This document shows positions 26,471-35,541 of a stretch of 64,000 bases of DNA, piece after piece (position 1 is the stretch's first letter; each line of letters begins with the position of its first letter). The notes beneath the pieces were generated by a model. That model was given only the letters and a program-made list of their open reading frames with translations, did no database searches and was not told where the DNA came from. The position numbers were made by a program, and so were the translations under genes. This DNA comes from Bacillus sp. ISL-41 (GTDB lineage Bacteria; Bacillota; Bacilli; Bacillales; Cytobacillaceae), in contig NZ_JAGGQP010000003.1 of assembly GCF_018613235.1 (NCBI RefSeq), forward strand, positions 62,001 to 126,000. The letters run 5' to 3'.

Positions 26471-27278
26471 AATGGCTGCTTGTCAGCCAATCCTCAAATA
26501 TAGCCTGGACAAGTTGACGCTTCTCAACATGCAGCATATGGCCTGCACGATCCAATACAGCCATTGTGGAATTCGGGAACTTATTAAACAAAAAGAAATG
26601 ATCTTTATATCCGCAAATATAATCCTGTTTGCCGAGAATAAACAGCGCAGAATTCGGTAGAGCCTGCACATCGTGAAAAGGTTCATCAGTCATGTAATAG
26701 CAGTTTGTCTTCCAATCCGAAGCAAGGAATTCACGATTGGCCAATAATCTGCCGGGCTGGATTTCTTTTATAAAAGCGGCTAATGACGCTTCAGTTTGAA
26801 AGATGAAGAGGGTATCGAATGCGGCCCGGACATCAGGCTCAAGACTTGAAAGCAGCCCTTCATTCTTCTCTAAAACAACTCGTTGTGGCAGATTCCTCTC
26901 CTTTACATGCAATGCTGGAGCCAAAAGGCAAATACCTTTTACATGGCTTCTCCTATTTTGTAAAATCCCTTGTGCCAAATATCCGCCAAAGGAGGCACCA
27001 ATCAGCGAAAATTCTTTTTCCTCAAAAGTTTCATCAATAAAGTCTAGCAGATTTTCGAGCAAGTCATCCGTTGATTTCACACTGTAGTCAATGGTACTCC
27101 GTCCATGGGCAGGTAAATCAATGTATATTCTTTGAAAACCCTCAACCTTATTAAAAACAGGTTCAAGCCAGCCTTTCATCGAACGATGGTCTGTACCCAT
27201 AGCATGAAGGATCAGCAGGGGAAACCCTTCCCCATTGACTTCATAATGAATATTTCCCTTTCTTACTTTGCAATCCAC
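26469..27278 (-). CDS. Alpha/beta hydrolase
   Basis: 269 aa. GTG start at 27278 (AGAGGAG eight bases upstream) replaces a longer frame that lacks a site. Nucleophile elbow GASFGG (Ser about residue 102) and C-terminal GHMLH supply the catalytic Ser and His. Oxyanion-side sequence is LLILHAMG. Substrate unknown. Four bases separate it from the Nudix gene, so they are co-transcribed. Confidence 0.87.
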   Translation of the reverse strand: MDCKVRKGNIHYEVNGEGFPLLILHAMGTDHRSMKGWLEPVFNKVEGFQRIYIDLPAHGRSTIDYSVKSTDDLLENLLDFIDETFEEKEFSLIGASFGGYLAQGILQNRRSHVKGICLLAPALHVKERNLPQRVVLEKNEGLLSSLEPDVRAAFDTLFIFQTEASLAAFIKEIQPGRLLANREFLASDWKTNCYYMTDEPFHDVQALPNSALFILGKQDYICGYKDHFFLFNKFPNSTMAVLDRAGHMLHVEKRQLVQAIFEDWLTSSH

Positions 27279-27282
27279 AGCT

Positions 27283-27783
27283 TCATCTCCTCTTTCCCAA
27301 CCATCCCTCATCCCACTGGAACTTTGCCTTTTCACCATCCGTTTTGATAAAAATGCTTTCAGGATAAGGCAGTGCCAATTCTGGCATGTTATCAGGCCTG
27401 AAGTATCTTAGTTCCGCAGTCTCGCTGTCGATCGGTTTATGTTCACCGCCGACAGGTCTGCATTCGAATACGAACACAACATATTCAACCTTGTGTCCGT
27501 TTGGATATTCATAGCGGAACTCTTTCCCGCCAAATACACCCAGCAATTTTTCTGGTAAAACTTTAAGACCTGTTTCTTCCCATACTTCGCGGACAACGGC
27601 TTCAGCCGGGGCCTCGCCTAATTCGATTGCACCTGCCGGCAAGCTCCACTTCTCTCCATTTCCTTTGTTCTGGAATAAGATTTCTCCAGTTTCATTCCTG
27701 ACTATTCCTGCCACGCTGGGCATAAAAATTAGGCCGCTTCCCACTTTGGCCCGAAGATTCTGATAGTAATTCGACATTCCCAT
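27283..27783 (-). CDS. Nudix hydrolase
   Basis: 166 aa with a complete Nudix box at residues 51-73 (GX5EX7REUXEEXGU pattern). It hydrolyses a nucleoside diphosphate linked to another group, and YEYPNGHKVEYVVFVF fits the ADP-ribose/NTP-type subfamilies. ATG at 27783 behind GGGGGTGAGG. First gene of a pair with the hydrolase. Confidence 0.9.
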   Translation of the reverse strand: MGMSNYYQNLRAKVGSGLIFMPSVAGIVRNETGEILFQNKGNGEKWSLPAGAIELGEAPAEAVVREVWEETGLKVLPEKLLGVFGGKEFRYEYPNGHKVEYVVFVFECRPVGGEHKPIDSETAELRYFRPDNMPELALPYPESIFIKTDGEKAKFQWDEGWLGKRR

Positions 27784-27922
27784 AATGGCCTCACCCCCTG
27801 TTTACCTTTTCGCCGGACAACCAGTATTTTCCTTCTTTAGGCATATGCCTATCACTCTCACCATAAACCTACATATTTTATAGAGAATTTATACTCAGGA
27901 TGAAACTAAGGAGTGTGCCCGC

Positions 27923-28297
27923 ATGTATCAACATCATTATCTTTACAACCCGAACCAATTTGACCCTTATACTCATTATGATTTTAACTATTACGCGCAA
28001 CAGCTGGATCCGAATGACAACGAAAGACAGCCGGCTCTCGAACGCAGAGTGACTCAGCTTGAACGGCAGTTCCAGGTTCAAAAAACAGAGCTGGACCGGC
28101 AGAATAAAGAGATTGGCCGCCAAAACAGGGAAATCGCAAGGCTAAACAGGGAGATTGGCCGTTTAAACAATGAGGTTACTCGCTTAAATCAGAACGACGA
28201 GCGTCACACACGCCGTCTAAACCGTTTGAACCAGAGGCTCAGGGCTGTGGAAAACCGTTTGAATATCCCCTTCCAGGCAACTGATGGTGATTTTTAA
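27923..28297 (+). CDS. Coiled-coil protein with Asn/Arg/Gln heptads, 124 aa
   Basis: Family not recognised. The N-terminus (about 1-35) is Tyr/His/Asn-rich, like spore-coat proteins. Residues ~38-115 form a long coiled coil with repeating RQNKEIGRQNREIARLN-type segments. No signal or membrane segment. AAGGAGTG lies nine bases before ATG. A coat or scaffold role is a guess from composition. Confidence 0.75.
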   Translation: MYQHHYLYNPNQFDPYTHYDFNYYAQQLDPNDNERQPALERRVTQLERQFQVQKTELDRQNKEIGRQNREIARLNREIGRLNNEVTRLNQNDERHTRRLNRLNQRLRAVENRLNIPFQATDGDF

Positions 28298-28308
28298 CAA
28301 GCTATTCT

Positions 28309-28333
28309 GGACCGAATTCGATTCGGTCCTTTG
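28309..28333 (+). terminator. Weak terminator
   Basis: GGACCGAAT/ATTCGGTCC, 3-base loop, but only TTT follows. Confidence 0.6.
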
Positions 28334-28463
28334 CATAATTTTCCAAACAGAAGAGAAGATATATTAAAATAATCCTAATTTCAAATGACAAAATTGTGCT
28401 ACTATAGAACAGTAACACTAATTTTAAATTGCGTGAGCTGATGCTTACTTTAGGAGTCAAAAG

Positions 28464-30158
28464 ATGAAGAAAAAGCAATATGTCCTGATCTTTTTCATAC
28501 TGAGCATTGCCTGGATATTTGGAACAAACTATCTGCTGAATTTATACGCTCCTTCCGAATTTGTTGCCATTATTGAACATACGAAGGAAGTCCTTTATGT
28601 ATTGCTGGCAGGCTGGTTTTTTTATTTCTTCATCTCGAAGATGGAGGAATTGAGTGCCACAAAAGAAGAAGAAGAGCGTCTATCCACACTGATCAATTCA
28701 ATGGTTGATTTCGTCAACTTCAAGGACGGAGAGGGCCGATGGATTCAGGTTAATGATTTTGGTTTGAAATTGTTTGATATTGAAAATGTAGATTATAGAG
28801 GCAAGAAAGACTCGGAGCTTGCGGAATACAGCAATTACTTCAGTGATGCATTGAGATATTGTGAGATTTCCGATGAAGAGGCATGGAAAGCAGGCGGAAT
28901 TATTCGTGTCGAGGAGGTACTTCCACAGCCGGATGGGACAACCAAGACATTTGATACCATTAAGGTGCCGCTGTTCAATGATGATGGAAGCCGGCAAGGC
29001 CTTGTCATAATGGGCCGGGATATTACCGAACGAAAACACGTTGAAACTCTTCTTGAGGAGAGCAGGCAGCAATACCGGTCTTTATTTGAGTACAGTCCTG
29101 ATATTGTATCAATGCTCGACTTGAATGGGACAATTACCAACCTTAATCCTCAGTTCGAAAAAATCACCGGATTTAGCAGGGATGAGTTTATCGGAAAAAA
29201 CCTGGCAGACTTGATTCCCGATTCCCACAGGCACATTGTTTTGGATAAGGTTTCCAGCGTTGTGGAAAATCAATGTCCGCAAATGTTTGAATTGGAATTA
29301 ATGCATAAGAGCGGTAAGACAATCTTTTTCCAAAGCACTTCCCTTCCGATCATTGTGAATGATAAAATCGCCGGAATCATCTGCAATTCAAGGGATGTTA
29401 CCGAGCTGCGCCAAACAGAAGAGCGTTTGCGGAGGACGGACAAGCTGTCGGTAGTCGGCGAGCTTTCTGCGAGCGTGGCTCATGAAATCCGCAATCCGCT
29501 TACTTCGTTAAAGGGACTTGTCCAGCTACTGCAGATGGAGGATGAAAAGCACCAGCTGTACTACCAGATCATGATCGATGAACTGAACAGGATCAACCAT
29601 ATTGTCAGTGAATTGCTATTATTGGCCAAGCCTCAGCAAATTAAATACACGGAAGCAGATTTGCAGAGTATTTTGCATGATGTCATCTCACTTTTAATAA
29701 CAGAAGCGAGCCTGCATAATATCCAGATCGAGTTCCAGGTTTTAAGCCACCCTGTCATGATCGAATGTGAACCAAATCAGCTTAAGCAGTTGTTCATCAA
29801 CATTGTGAAGAATGCAATTGAAGCATCATCAGCGGGAGATGTCGTCAACATCACTCTGCAAAGTGCGGATAACAATATAACAGTAGTGGTCAAGGACCAG
29901 GGAGTGGGCATATCAAAAGAGCTGCTCGAAAGAATCGGTGAACCATTTTATTCTTCTAAGGAAAAAGGCACAGGACTCGGAATGACGGTCAGCTTCAAGA
30001 TTGTCCAATCCCATAATGGCACAATCAAGTTCAGGAGCGAGCCTGATAAAGGGACAGAAGTGATCGTTCAGTTGCCGATCAAGCACGGTGACAAAGTGAA
30101 AGGGATTGAAGCCAGGGAAAGCGAAAGCACAATGGCAAGCACTCAGGCTGGACTATAG
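28464..30158 (+). CDS. PAS-domain sensor histidine kinase, sporulation-kinase type
   Basis: 564 aa. Two N-terminal membrane helices (~7-27, 40-58) with almost no outside loop, PAS at ~70-190, PAS at ~200-320, HisKA with VAHEIRNPLTSLKG (His ~340), and HATPase with NIVKNAIEAS, DQGVGIS and GTGLGM. This order resembles Bacillus KinC/KinE-type kinases that feed the Spo0F/Spo0A phosphorelay. No response regulator adjoins, consistent with an orphan phosphorelay kinase. The sensed ligand is unknown. Confidence 0.9.
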   Translation: MKKKQYVLIFFILSIAWIFGTNYLLNLYAPSEFVAIIEHTKEVLYVLLAGWFFYFFISKMEELSATKEEEERLSTLINSMVDFVNFKDGEGRWIQVNDFGLKLFDIENVDYRGKKDSELAEYSNYFSDALRYCEISDEEAWKAGGIIRVEEVLPQPDGTTKTFDTIKVPLFNDDGSRQGLVIMGRDITERKHVETLLEESRQQYRSLFEYSPDIVSMLDLNGTITNLNPQFEKITGFSRDEFIGKNLADLIPDSHRHIVLDKVSSVVENQCPQMFELELMHKSGKTIFFQSTSLPIIVNDKIAGIICNSRDVTELRQTEERLRRTDKLSVVGELSASVAHEIRNPLTSLKGLVQLLQMEDEKHQLYYQIMIDELNRINHIVSELLLLAKPQQIKYTEADLQSILHDVISLLITEASLHNIQIEFQVLSHPVMIECEPNQLKQLFINIVKNAIEASSAGDVVNITLQSADNNITVVVKDQGVGISKELLERIGEPFYSSKEKGTGLGMTVSFKIVQSHNGTIKFRSEPDKGTEVIVQLPIKHGDKVKGIEARESESTMASTQAGL

Positions 30159-30166
30159 AGAGAAGC

Positions 30167-30203
30167 AAAAAACGCGAAAGGATCAGTCCTTTCGCGTTTT
30201 TTT
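30167..30203. terminator. Bidirectional terminator
   Basis: AAAAAACGCGAAAGGA/TCCTTTCGCGTTTTTTT between the convergent kinase and excisionase-like genes. Confidence 0.95.
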
Positions 30204-30432
30204 AATCTTCATCTTTAATGTCGATATCCTCAGGCGCCGGTTCATTCATTATTTCTTCAACGAGTTTCTTATATTTCTCAACTTGTTTCATATGCATGTT
30301 GAATTGATCCTTGTAGATCAAATAATGCTCGCCATCGTGAATAGCTCTTATTTTTCTTTGGAAAATCATGTTCTCCACCTGTTTTTCCGGAATCGATAAG
30401 TATTCTGCTGCTTCTTTTACTGTCAAATACAC
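30202..30432 (-). CDS. Excisionase-type helix-turn-helix DNA-binding protein, 76 aa
   Basis: MerR/Xis-like winged helix: LTVKEAAEYLSIPEKQVENM at residues 3-22, then IRAIHDGEHYLIYKD as the wing. The acidic tail is EPAPEDIDIKDED. GTG start with AAAGGA nine bases upstream, five bases after the DUF1836 gene, so likely one transcript. No integrase is nearby, so a chromosomal regulator rather than a phage excisionase. Confidence 0.8.
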   Translation of the reverse strand: MYLTVKEAAEYLSIPEKQVENMIFQRKIRAIHDGEHYLIYKDQFNMHMKQVEKYKKLVEEIMNEPAPEDIDIKDED

Positions 30433-30437
30433 CTGGT

Positions 30438-31022
30438 TCAGTCCTTTTTGTCTTTTTTAGCGGCAAGCTGATCCACTAGCTTCTCCGCTGTCCTTCTGTA
30501 AAAATTGCTTATATTAATGAGCGAAGCAATCAATAATACCGTTTCAAGCTCCTCTGGTTCATCTGCCTCAAGCCTCTCCACTTCTCGATTCACTTCTTGC
30601 TCGGTTTTGAGAACATCCTCATTAAAAATCTCGATATTTTTTTCATGAAGATTCAAGAAACTTTGATAAAACTGGCCAAGTGGAATATCCCCTGTCTCAG
30701 TCTTTTCGTTGATTCCTTCGAGAGTCTGCTTGATATCCTGGATGGATAAACCGCCCTTCAGCTGATAAATCAGGCTGATCAGGATCAGGTGCTCCTTCGA
30801 ATACTTTTTATTCTTAATCGGAAAAAACAGCTTTCCCTTAGCGTAATTATTAATCATCGTTTTCGTGAGGACCTTTTCATCCTCATTCCTTGTGGAACTG
30901 CCGAAATTCTTTTCAAACAGCTGGATGACCTGGTCCATGTACAAGTCGATCTCCGGGATGTCTTCCAGTGCTATATTATTTTTAAGGTCTAGTTCGGCGA
31001 GCAAGTCTGCTAGATTATTCAA
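30438..31022 (-). CDS. DUF1836 family putative regulator
   Basis: 194 aa. The KVLTKTMINNYAKGKLFFP stretch, a MerR-like helix-turn-helix, is diagnostic of DUF1836. The rest is helical. It lies divergent to the hemolysin III gene, and both promoters are back to back (31049-31108), so autoregulation and control of the neighbour are plausible. Confidence 0.85.
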   Translation of the reverse strand: MNNLADLLAELDLKNNIALEDIPEIDLYMDQVIQLFEKNFGSSTRNEDEKVLTKTMINNYAKGKLFFPIKNKKYSKEHLILISLIYQLKGGLSIQDIKQTLEGINEKTETGDIPLGQFYQSFLNLHEKNIEIFNEDVLKTEQEVNREVERLEADEPEELETVLLIASLINISNFYRRTAEKLVDQLAAKKDKKD

Positions 31023-31048
31023 AGTATCTCCCTCAACATTTTTATTTT

Positions 31049-31112
31049 ATTATAATGCAAAAAAGGACAATCGTAAACATTGACTACATATCATTATACA
31101 TATATCATTATA
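31049..31112. promoter_or_regulatory. Back-to-back promoters with 11-bp direct repeat
   Basis: Minus: -35 TTTACG (complement of 31072-31077), 17 bp, -10 TATAAT (complement of 31049-31054). Plus: -35 TTGACT (31080-31085), 17 bp, -10 TATCAT (31103-31108). ATATCATTATA occurs twice with a 14-15 bp offset across the plus promoter and could be an operator. Confidence 0.7.
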
Positions 31113-31154
31113 AGTAGTTATTAAAACTATATAAAGTGATATGGAGGTTTAAAC

Positions 31155-31802
31155 ATGAACAGCTACATCCGCGAACCAATCAATGGACTGACCCATCTGG
31201 CAGGAGCCTTACTATCCTTTGCAGGCCTGCTTGCACTCGTCATTAAAGCTTCGATTACTACCGGTTCTGCACTCGCAATTACTTCTGTTGCAATTTTCGG
31301 CATCAGCATGATCCTGCTGTATACGGCATCGGCCACTTATCATATGGTCATCAGCAAAGACAGCGTGATTGCCTTCCTCAGGAAAATTGACCATTCGATG
31401 ATTTTTGTACTGATTGCCGGAACTTATACACCGTTTTGTCTGATCAGTCTCAATGGAGTGACAGGCTGGACATTGTTCGGCATCATCTCATTCGCTGCAT
31501 TGTGCGGAATCCTTTTTAAAATGATCTGGTTCAAGAGTCCAAGATGGCTGTCAACCTCTATCTATATTGTCATGGGTTGGATGGTCATTTTCGTCGTGTC
31601 TCCCCTCTCATCTGTCTTGAGCCCGGCCGGTATTTTCTGGCTTGTAGCCGGGGGAATCATGTACACGATCGGCGGCGTCATTTATGCATTGAAGCCTGAT
31701 TTCCTCCGTTCCAAGTACCTTGGATTCCATGAAATCTTTCATATTTTCATCATGCTAGGAAGCACTGCCCATTTCCTGAGCATTTATCTATATGTCTTGT
31801 AA
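31155..31802 (+). CDS. Hemolysin III/TrhA (YqfA) family membrane protein
   Basis: 215 aa, seven membrane helices. Metal-binding PAQR/HlyIII residues are visible in SATYHM, KIDHSMIF and FHEIFHIF. Related proteins affect membrane energetics and lipid homeostasis; haemolysis is not proven for most. Start ATG with TGGAGG. Divergent from the DUF1836 regulator. Confidence 0.9.
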   Translation: MNSYIREPINGLTHLAGALLSFAGLLALVIKASITTGSALAITSVAIFGISMILLYTASATYHMVISKDSVIAFLRKIDHSMIFVLIAGTYTPFCLISLNGVTGWTLFGIISFAALCGILFKMIWFKSPRWLSTSIYIVMGWMVIFVVSPLSSVLSPAGIFWLVAGGIMYTIGGVIYALKPDFLRSKYLGFHEIFHIFIMLGSTAHFLSIYLYVL

Positions 31803-31811
31803 AAAGACAAA

Positions 31812-31834
31812 AGGTGCCTGCAATTCAGGCACCT
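31812..31834 (+). terminator. Terminator
   Basis: AGGTGCCTG/CAGGCACCT after the HlyIII stop; T-run poor on plus, TTTTG on minus. Confidence 0.75.
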
Positions 31835-31842
31835 TAACTAAT

Positions 31843-32023
31843 GGCTGTTTCGTAATGATTGTTGTTAAAATCCTAAAGCCGATTTTAACGTGATAATATC
31901 TATTTTGTATGTCTGTACAAGTTTGCAAGCTCTTTTCTCGTTATAAGCGTTAATCTTGTGAAGAAACTTAGGTAATCCAATCCTATTTTGTAGGCAATAG
32001 CAACAAAGTTTGAGAAAAGAGCC
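31843..32023. repeat. 181-bp structured, MITE-like element
   Basis: Ends GGCTGTTT and AAAAGAGCC are loosely inverted. Inside, GTTAAAATC/GATTTTAAC (31864-31872, 31881-31889) form a perfect hairpin. GCTCTTTTCTC (31929-31939) pairs perfectly with GAGAAAAGAGC (32012-32022). No gene is convincing. From memory, similar sequence recurs in Bacillus genomes; this could not be checked. Confidence 0.6.
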
Positions 32024-32026
32024 TTA

Positions 32027-32641
32027 CTAATAGAACATCCTTCTTCTTTGCTTTTGGGCAGGCTGGTATTTGCGCATCGGGCCATAGTCCAGCACTTCTT
32101 TTAAATAATAATCGCCGTTCGGGTTTTGCTGCTTCAAGAGTTCCGTCAAATATGTAATATCATCCATCGCTCTATGGGTCTGGAATTTCGAAATATTATG
32201 CGCCTGCAATAAGGTCAGCAACTTGCTGTTCGGGAAGCCATGATTTTTCCACTGGACATTCTTCATCGTGCAATACCATTTCATCTCATTGACTTCCGGA
32301 TACATCCTGAATAAAAAGCTTCTGTCAAAGGATGCATTATGGGCAAAAATCGCATCGGTGCGATTGAAGTAATTCATAATATTCTCATCGTAAAATGTTT
32401 TTCCGCGCACCATATCATAATGGATCCCATGAATTCGGTAGGCCCTGTCATAGTTTCTTTGTGCCGTTGTCGACAGCGGCTCCCTTAAATAGGAATCTTC
32501 ATCTAGAATTTCGATAATTTCTCCTGATTCCTCATGAAAGGAGAATAGCTTCACAGCCAATTCTATTATTTCATCTGAATCTGGTCCCAATCCAGTTGTC
32601 TCGACGTCCACTACCAATCCAAGCTTGTTCTCTGTGCTCAA
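32027..32641 (-). CDS. DnaQ-like 3'-5' exonuclease (DEDDh)
   Basis: 204 aa. Exo I VVDVETTGLG (Asp, Glu), Exo II HNASFDRSF, and Exo III HRAMDDITYL with the DEDDh His. Similar stand-alone domains proofread or trim nucleic acids. TTG start with AAGGGTG seven bases upstream. The stop lies 4 bases from the structured element, with no terminator of its own. Confidence 0.9.
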   Translation of the reverse strand: MSTENKLGLVVDVETTGLGPDSDEIIELAVKLFSFHEESGEIIEILDEDSYLREPLSTTAQRNYDRAYRIHGIHYDMVRGKTFYDENIMNYFNRTDAIFAHNASFDRSFLFRMYPEVNEMKWYCTMKNVQWKNHGFPNSKLLTLLQAHNISKFQTHRAMDDITYLTELLKQQNPNGDYYLKEVLDYGPMRKYQPAQKQRRRMFY

Positions 32642-32745
32642 AAATTGTCACCCTTTTCAGCTGGTATATATGAATCTATTTATAATCATATAGCAGGACT
32701 TCTCCCTTTTCCAGCTAAAGGCAATAGGATGAAATCATTTCCAGC

Positions 32746-33249
32746 CTACAGTCTGTTGGTCATCTCCAATCTAACTGCTGCATTCTTCATGAAGACCTTC
32801 AGAAGCACGAAGCCGATTGCCCCACCAGCAAGCGAACTGGCCAAAAATGCCGGTACCATTCCAAACAGCGCCGCTTCTTTGCCAAGGAACAATACAGCAA
32901 TCGGATAACTGGCAATCGCTCCAATGATCCCGGTGCCAACGACTTCCCCCGCAAAAGCAAACTCCATTCTCTTCGTCTTTTTATAAAAATAGGCTGCTAG
33001 AAGAGCGCCGATCATGCTTCCAGGAAAAGCGAAAACTGAACCGGTCCCCATCATATTCCTCAGCAAAGAAATGCCAAATGCCTGGGCAACAGCATAATAG
33101 GGTCCAAGCAGTACTGCTGATAAAACATTGATAAAGTGCTGCACTGGGAACACCTTAACGATTCCGAGCGGGATGAATAACATATGGCTCGTCAATGTAC
33201 CGATTGCCATCATCATGGCGGTGAGGGTAAGTTTTTTTGTGTGTCTCAT
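32746..33249 (-). CDS. thiW: ThiW, thiazole-specific ECF transporter S component
   Basis: 167 aa, about five or six membrane helices, with N-terminal [10 protein letters not shown] and [11 protein letters not shown] typical of ThiW. It takes up the thiazole precursor with a shared ECF energising module. Its ATG overlaps the thiE stop (ATGA). Last gene of the TPP-riboswitch operon. Confidence 0.92.
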   Translation of the reverse strand: MRHTKKLTLTAMMMAIGTLTSHMLFIPLGIVKVFPVQHFINVLSAVLLGPYYAVAQAFGISLLRNMMGTGSVFAFPGSMIGALLAAYFYKKTKRMEFAFAGEVVGTGIIGAIASYPIAVLFLGKEAALFGMVPAFLASSLAGGAIGFVLLKVFMKNAAVRLEMTNRL

Positions 33250-33902
33250 TTTTTACCTCCGTAAACTAATTTCTTCAGTGTGGCTGCCGCTTCATGGACG
33301 TCTTCTGCTTGGCTGATCGCTGTAATTACTGAAACACCATCCGCTCCCGCATCCATTACTGCTCCTGCATTGTCCCCATTGATACCGCCAATTCCAACAA
33401 TCGGTATGCCATAGTATTTTAACTGCTCCAGCAATACCGTTCCCTGGACTGCTCTTGTATCCTTCTTTGTTGCCGTCGGAAAAATCGGCCCAACCCCATA
33501 ATAATCTGCACCTGCAAGCTTTGCTTTTTCAGCCTCTTCCAGATTGTGTACAGAAACTCCAAGTATCTTATCACCAATTTTCTCCCGTACCTGGGCAGCG
33601 TCCTCATCCTCCTGACCAATATGAATACCATCTGCATCAAGCTCCAAGGCCAATTCAATATCATCGTTCACAATGAAGGGAATGCCGTTTTCCCTGCAAA
33701 CTTTTTGCAGCCTCTTGCCTAGCTCCAGCTTTTCGAAATTATCGAGACAGTCTTCCCCTTTTTCCCGATACTGAAAAATCGTGATTCCTCCGCGAATCGC
33801 GTCTTCAAGCACTCTGACTGGTTCCACGAAGCAATTCGTACTGCCGGCGATAAAATAAAGCTTCAGCAAGCTTCTCATTTGTTCAGGACTGATTCTCGCC
33901 AT
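33246..33902 (-). CDS. thiE: Thiamine-phosphate synthase
   Basis: 218 aa TIM barrel joining HMP-PP and thiazole phosphate. QYREK binds the pyrophosphate, VNDDIELAL and HIGQED supply metal and substrate ligands, and GVGPIFPT and GIGGI bind phosphate. ATG at 33902 lies inside the 3' end of thiD (28-base overlap); the upstream frame is longer but not homologous. Confidence 0.95.
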   Translation of the reverse strand: MARISPEQMRSLLKLYFIAGSTNCFVEPVRVLEDAIRGGITIFQYREKGEDCLDNFEKLELGKRLQKVCRENGIPFIVNDDIELALELDADGIHIGQEDEDAAQVREKIGDKILGVSVHNLEEAEKAKLAGADYYGVGPIFPTATKKDTRAVQGTVLLEQLKYYGIPIVGIGGINGDNAGAVMDAGADGVSVITAISQAEDVHEAAATLKKLVYGGKK

Positions 33903-34711
33903 GAGCTGACCCCGCCTCCCTTTTTCATCTTGTAGGCCCAATGGTTAGTAGGTCCATGTCCACTCCCGATATGCAGCGGGGTGGCAATGGCAGCCTGGAT
34001 GAACTCCTTCGCAACAGAAACGGCATCATGGACCGAAGACCCTTTCGCGAGCTGCGCTGTAATCGCAGCGGAAAAAGTACAGCCTGTACCATGGGTGTTC
34101 TTCGTCTCAATCCTTGGAGTGGAGAAGTACGTAAAATCCGTTCCGTCAAAAAGGACATCAACAGATTGTGCTGTTGCCTCATCATGTCCCCCTTTTATAA
34201 CAATATTATTTGCTCCAAGCTCATGGATCCGTACAGCCGCCTCCTTTTTGTCAGCAATCGTCTTGATAGACATGCCTGTCAGCACTTCGGCCTCGGGAAT
34301 GTTCGGAGTGATGATAAGACAGTGTGGAAGCAAATGTTTTTTAAGGGCGGAAACAGCCTGCTGCTGAAGCAATGAAGCTCCTCCCTTTGCAATCATGACC
34401 GGATCAATCACGACCCTTTCCCAGCCGAACTCCCTAATTTTCCCCGCGACCGCTTCGATGATTTCCGCATTAAAAAGCATCCCAGTTTTCACGGCATTGC
34501 TCCCAATGTCATCACCAACGGACTGGATTTGCCTTGCCACAGCCTCTGCCGTCAACGGATAAACTCCCTGAACGCCAAGAGTGTTTTGCGCTGTAACTGC
34601 TGTCAACGCGGACATTCCGTATACACCCAGCTCCTGGAACGTTTTCAGGTCTGCCTGGATTCCAGCTCCGCCCCCGCTGTCCGAGCCTGCGATTGTCAGT
34701 GCTTTTTTCAT
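33875..34711 (-). CDS. thiD: HMP/HMP-phosphate kinase
   Basis: 278 aa ribokinase-like enzyme that phosphorylates hydroxymethylpyrimidine twice. [17 protein letters not shown] at residues 9-25 and the anion hole [15 protein letters not shown] at 34711 has AGGAGG eight bases upstream; an ATG two codons earlier is too close. The short C-terminal tail overlaps thiE. Confidence 0.95.
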   Translation of the reverse strand: MKKALTIAGSDSGGGAGIQADLKTFQELGVYGMSALTAVTAQNTLGVQGVYPLTAEAVARQIQSVGDDIGSNAVKTGMLFNAEIIEAVAGKIREFGWERVVIDPVMIAKGGASLLQQQAVSALKKHLLPHCLIITPNIPEAEVLTGMSIKTIADKKEAAVRIHELGANNIVIKGGHDEATAQSVDVLFDGTDFTYFSTPRIETKNTHGTGCTFSAAITAQLAKGSSVHDAVSVAKEFIQAAIATPLHIGSGHGPTNHWAYKMKKGGGVSSWRESVLNK

Positions 34712-34716
34712 AATCA

Positions 34717-35526
34717 TTACCTCCTTTTATTAAAAGAACTTCTATTGTAGATTTCCTCAGCATCCAAATGGTACAGCTGATTCAGGAACTCCACTTGAAA
34801 ACTTCCAGGTCCATGCATGGCGCTTTTGTCAGCGGCAACTTCCGCTGCTACTCCATAAATGATCAGTGCAGCAGTTGCTGCTTTCAAAAAGTCCTTTTCA
34901 ACTGCTGTGAATGCCCCAATTACTGAAGTCAGCAGACATCCGGTACCTGTCACCTTCGTAAGGAGTGGGTGTCCATTACTGACTACGAACGTAGATTTCC
35001 CGTCTGTAATAACGTCTTCCTTTCCTGTCAGCACCACAATCGTGTTCAATTTTTGCGCTGCGGATTCAGCCAGCTCGATTACTTCTCCATCTGAATCTCC
35101 TGCGTCAACGCCGCGTATACTCCAGGTTTCACCGGCTACATTCGCTATTTCCGCAGCATTTCCTCTGATAATCGAAATCTCTAATTCTTCCATCAGCCAT
35201 CTTGCAGTTTCGGTCCGATAAGCAGTCGCTCCAGCGCCAACCGGATCAAGAATGACTGGCACTCCCTTCTGATTTGCCGAACTCCCGGCAATCAGCATCG
35301 ACTCAACGACTTCCGGCCGCAACGTTCCGATGTTCAGCACAAGGCTCCCCGCCATGCCTGCCATTTCAGCGACTTCCTCATGTGCATAGGCCATCACCGG
35401 GGATGCGCCCAAAGCCAGCAGTCCATTAGCGGTAAAATTGGTGACCACAACATTGGTGATATTATGTACGAGCGGATTCTCCTTCCTGACTCTTTCTAGC
35501 AAGCCAGCAATCTCTCTTTTTTCCAT
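34717..35526 (-). CDS. thiM: Hydroxyethylthiazole kinase
   Basis: 269 aa; salvages thiazole alcohol. [20 protein letters not shown] and the C-terminal GTGCLLTS catalytic loop identify it. AGGAGGAGG precedes ATG; 15 bases after the SDR gene and 5 before thiD, in one operon. Confidence 0.95.
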   Translation of the reverse strand: MEKREIAGLLERVRKENPLVHNITNVVVTNFTANGLLALGASPVMAYAHEEVAEMAGMAGSLVLNIGTLRPEVVESMLIAGSSANQKGVPVILDPVGAGATAYRTETARWLMEELEISIIRGNAAEIANVAGETWSIRGVDAGDSDGEVIELAESAAQKLNTIVVLTGKEDVITDGKSTFVVSNGHPLLTKVTGTGCLLTSVIGAFTAVEKDFLKAATAALIIYGVAAEVAADKSAMHGPGSFQVEFLNQLYHLDAEEIYNRSSFNKRR

Positions 35527-35541
35527 GTCTATTCCTCCTCC

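Noticed and set aside
30202..30432. Phage or integrative-element marker (excisionase)
   Set aside because: No integrase, att repeats or phage genes nearby; it forms an operon with a chromosomal DUF1836 regulator.
31900..32085. Minus-strand ORF of 61 aa
   Set aside because: Crosses the exonuclease 3' end and the structured element; no ribosome site or family features.
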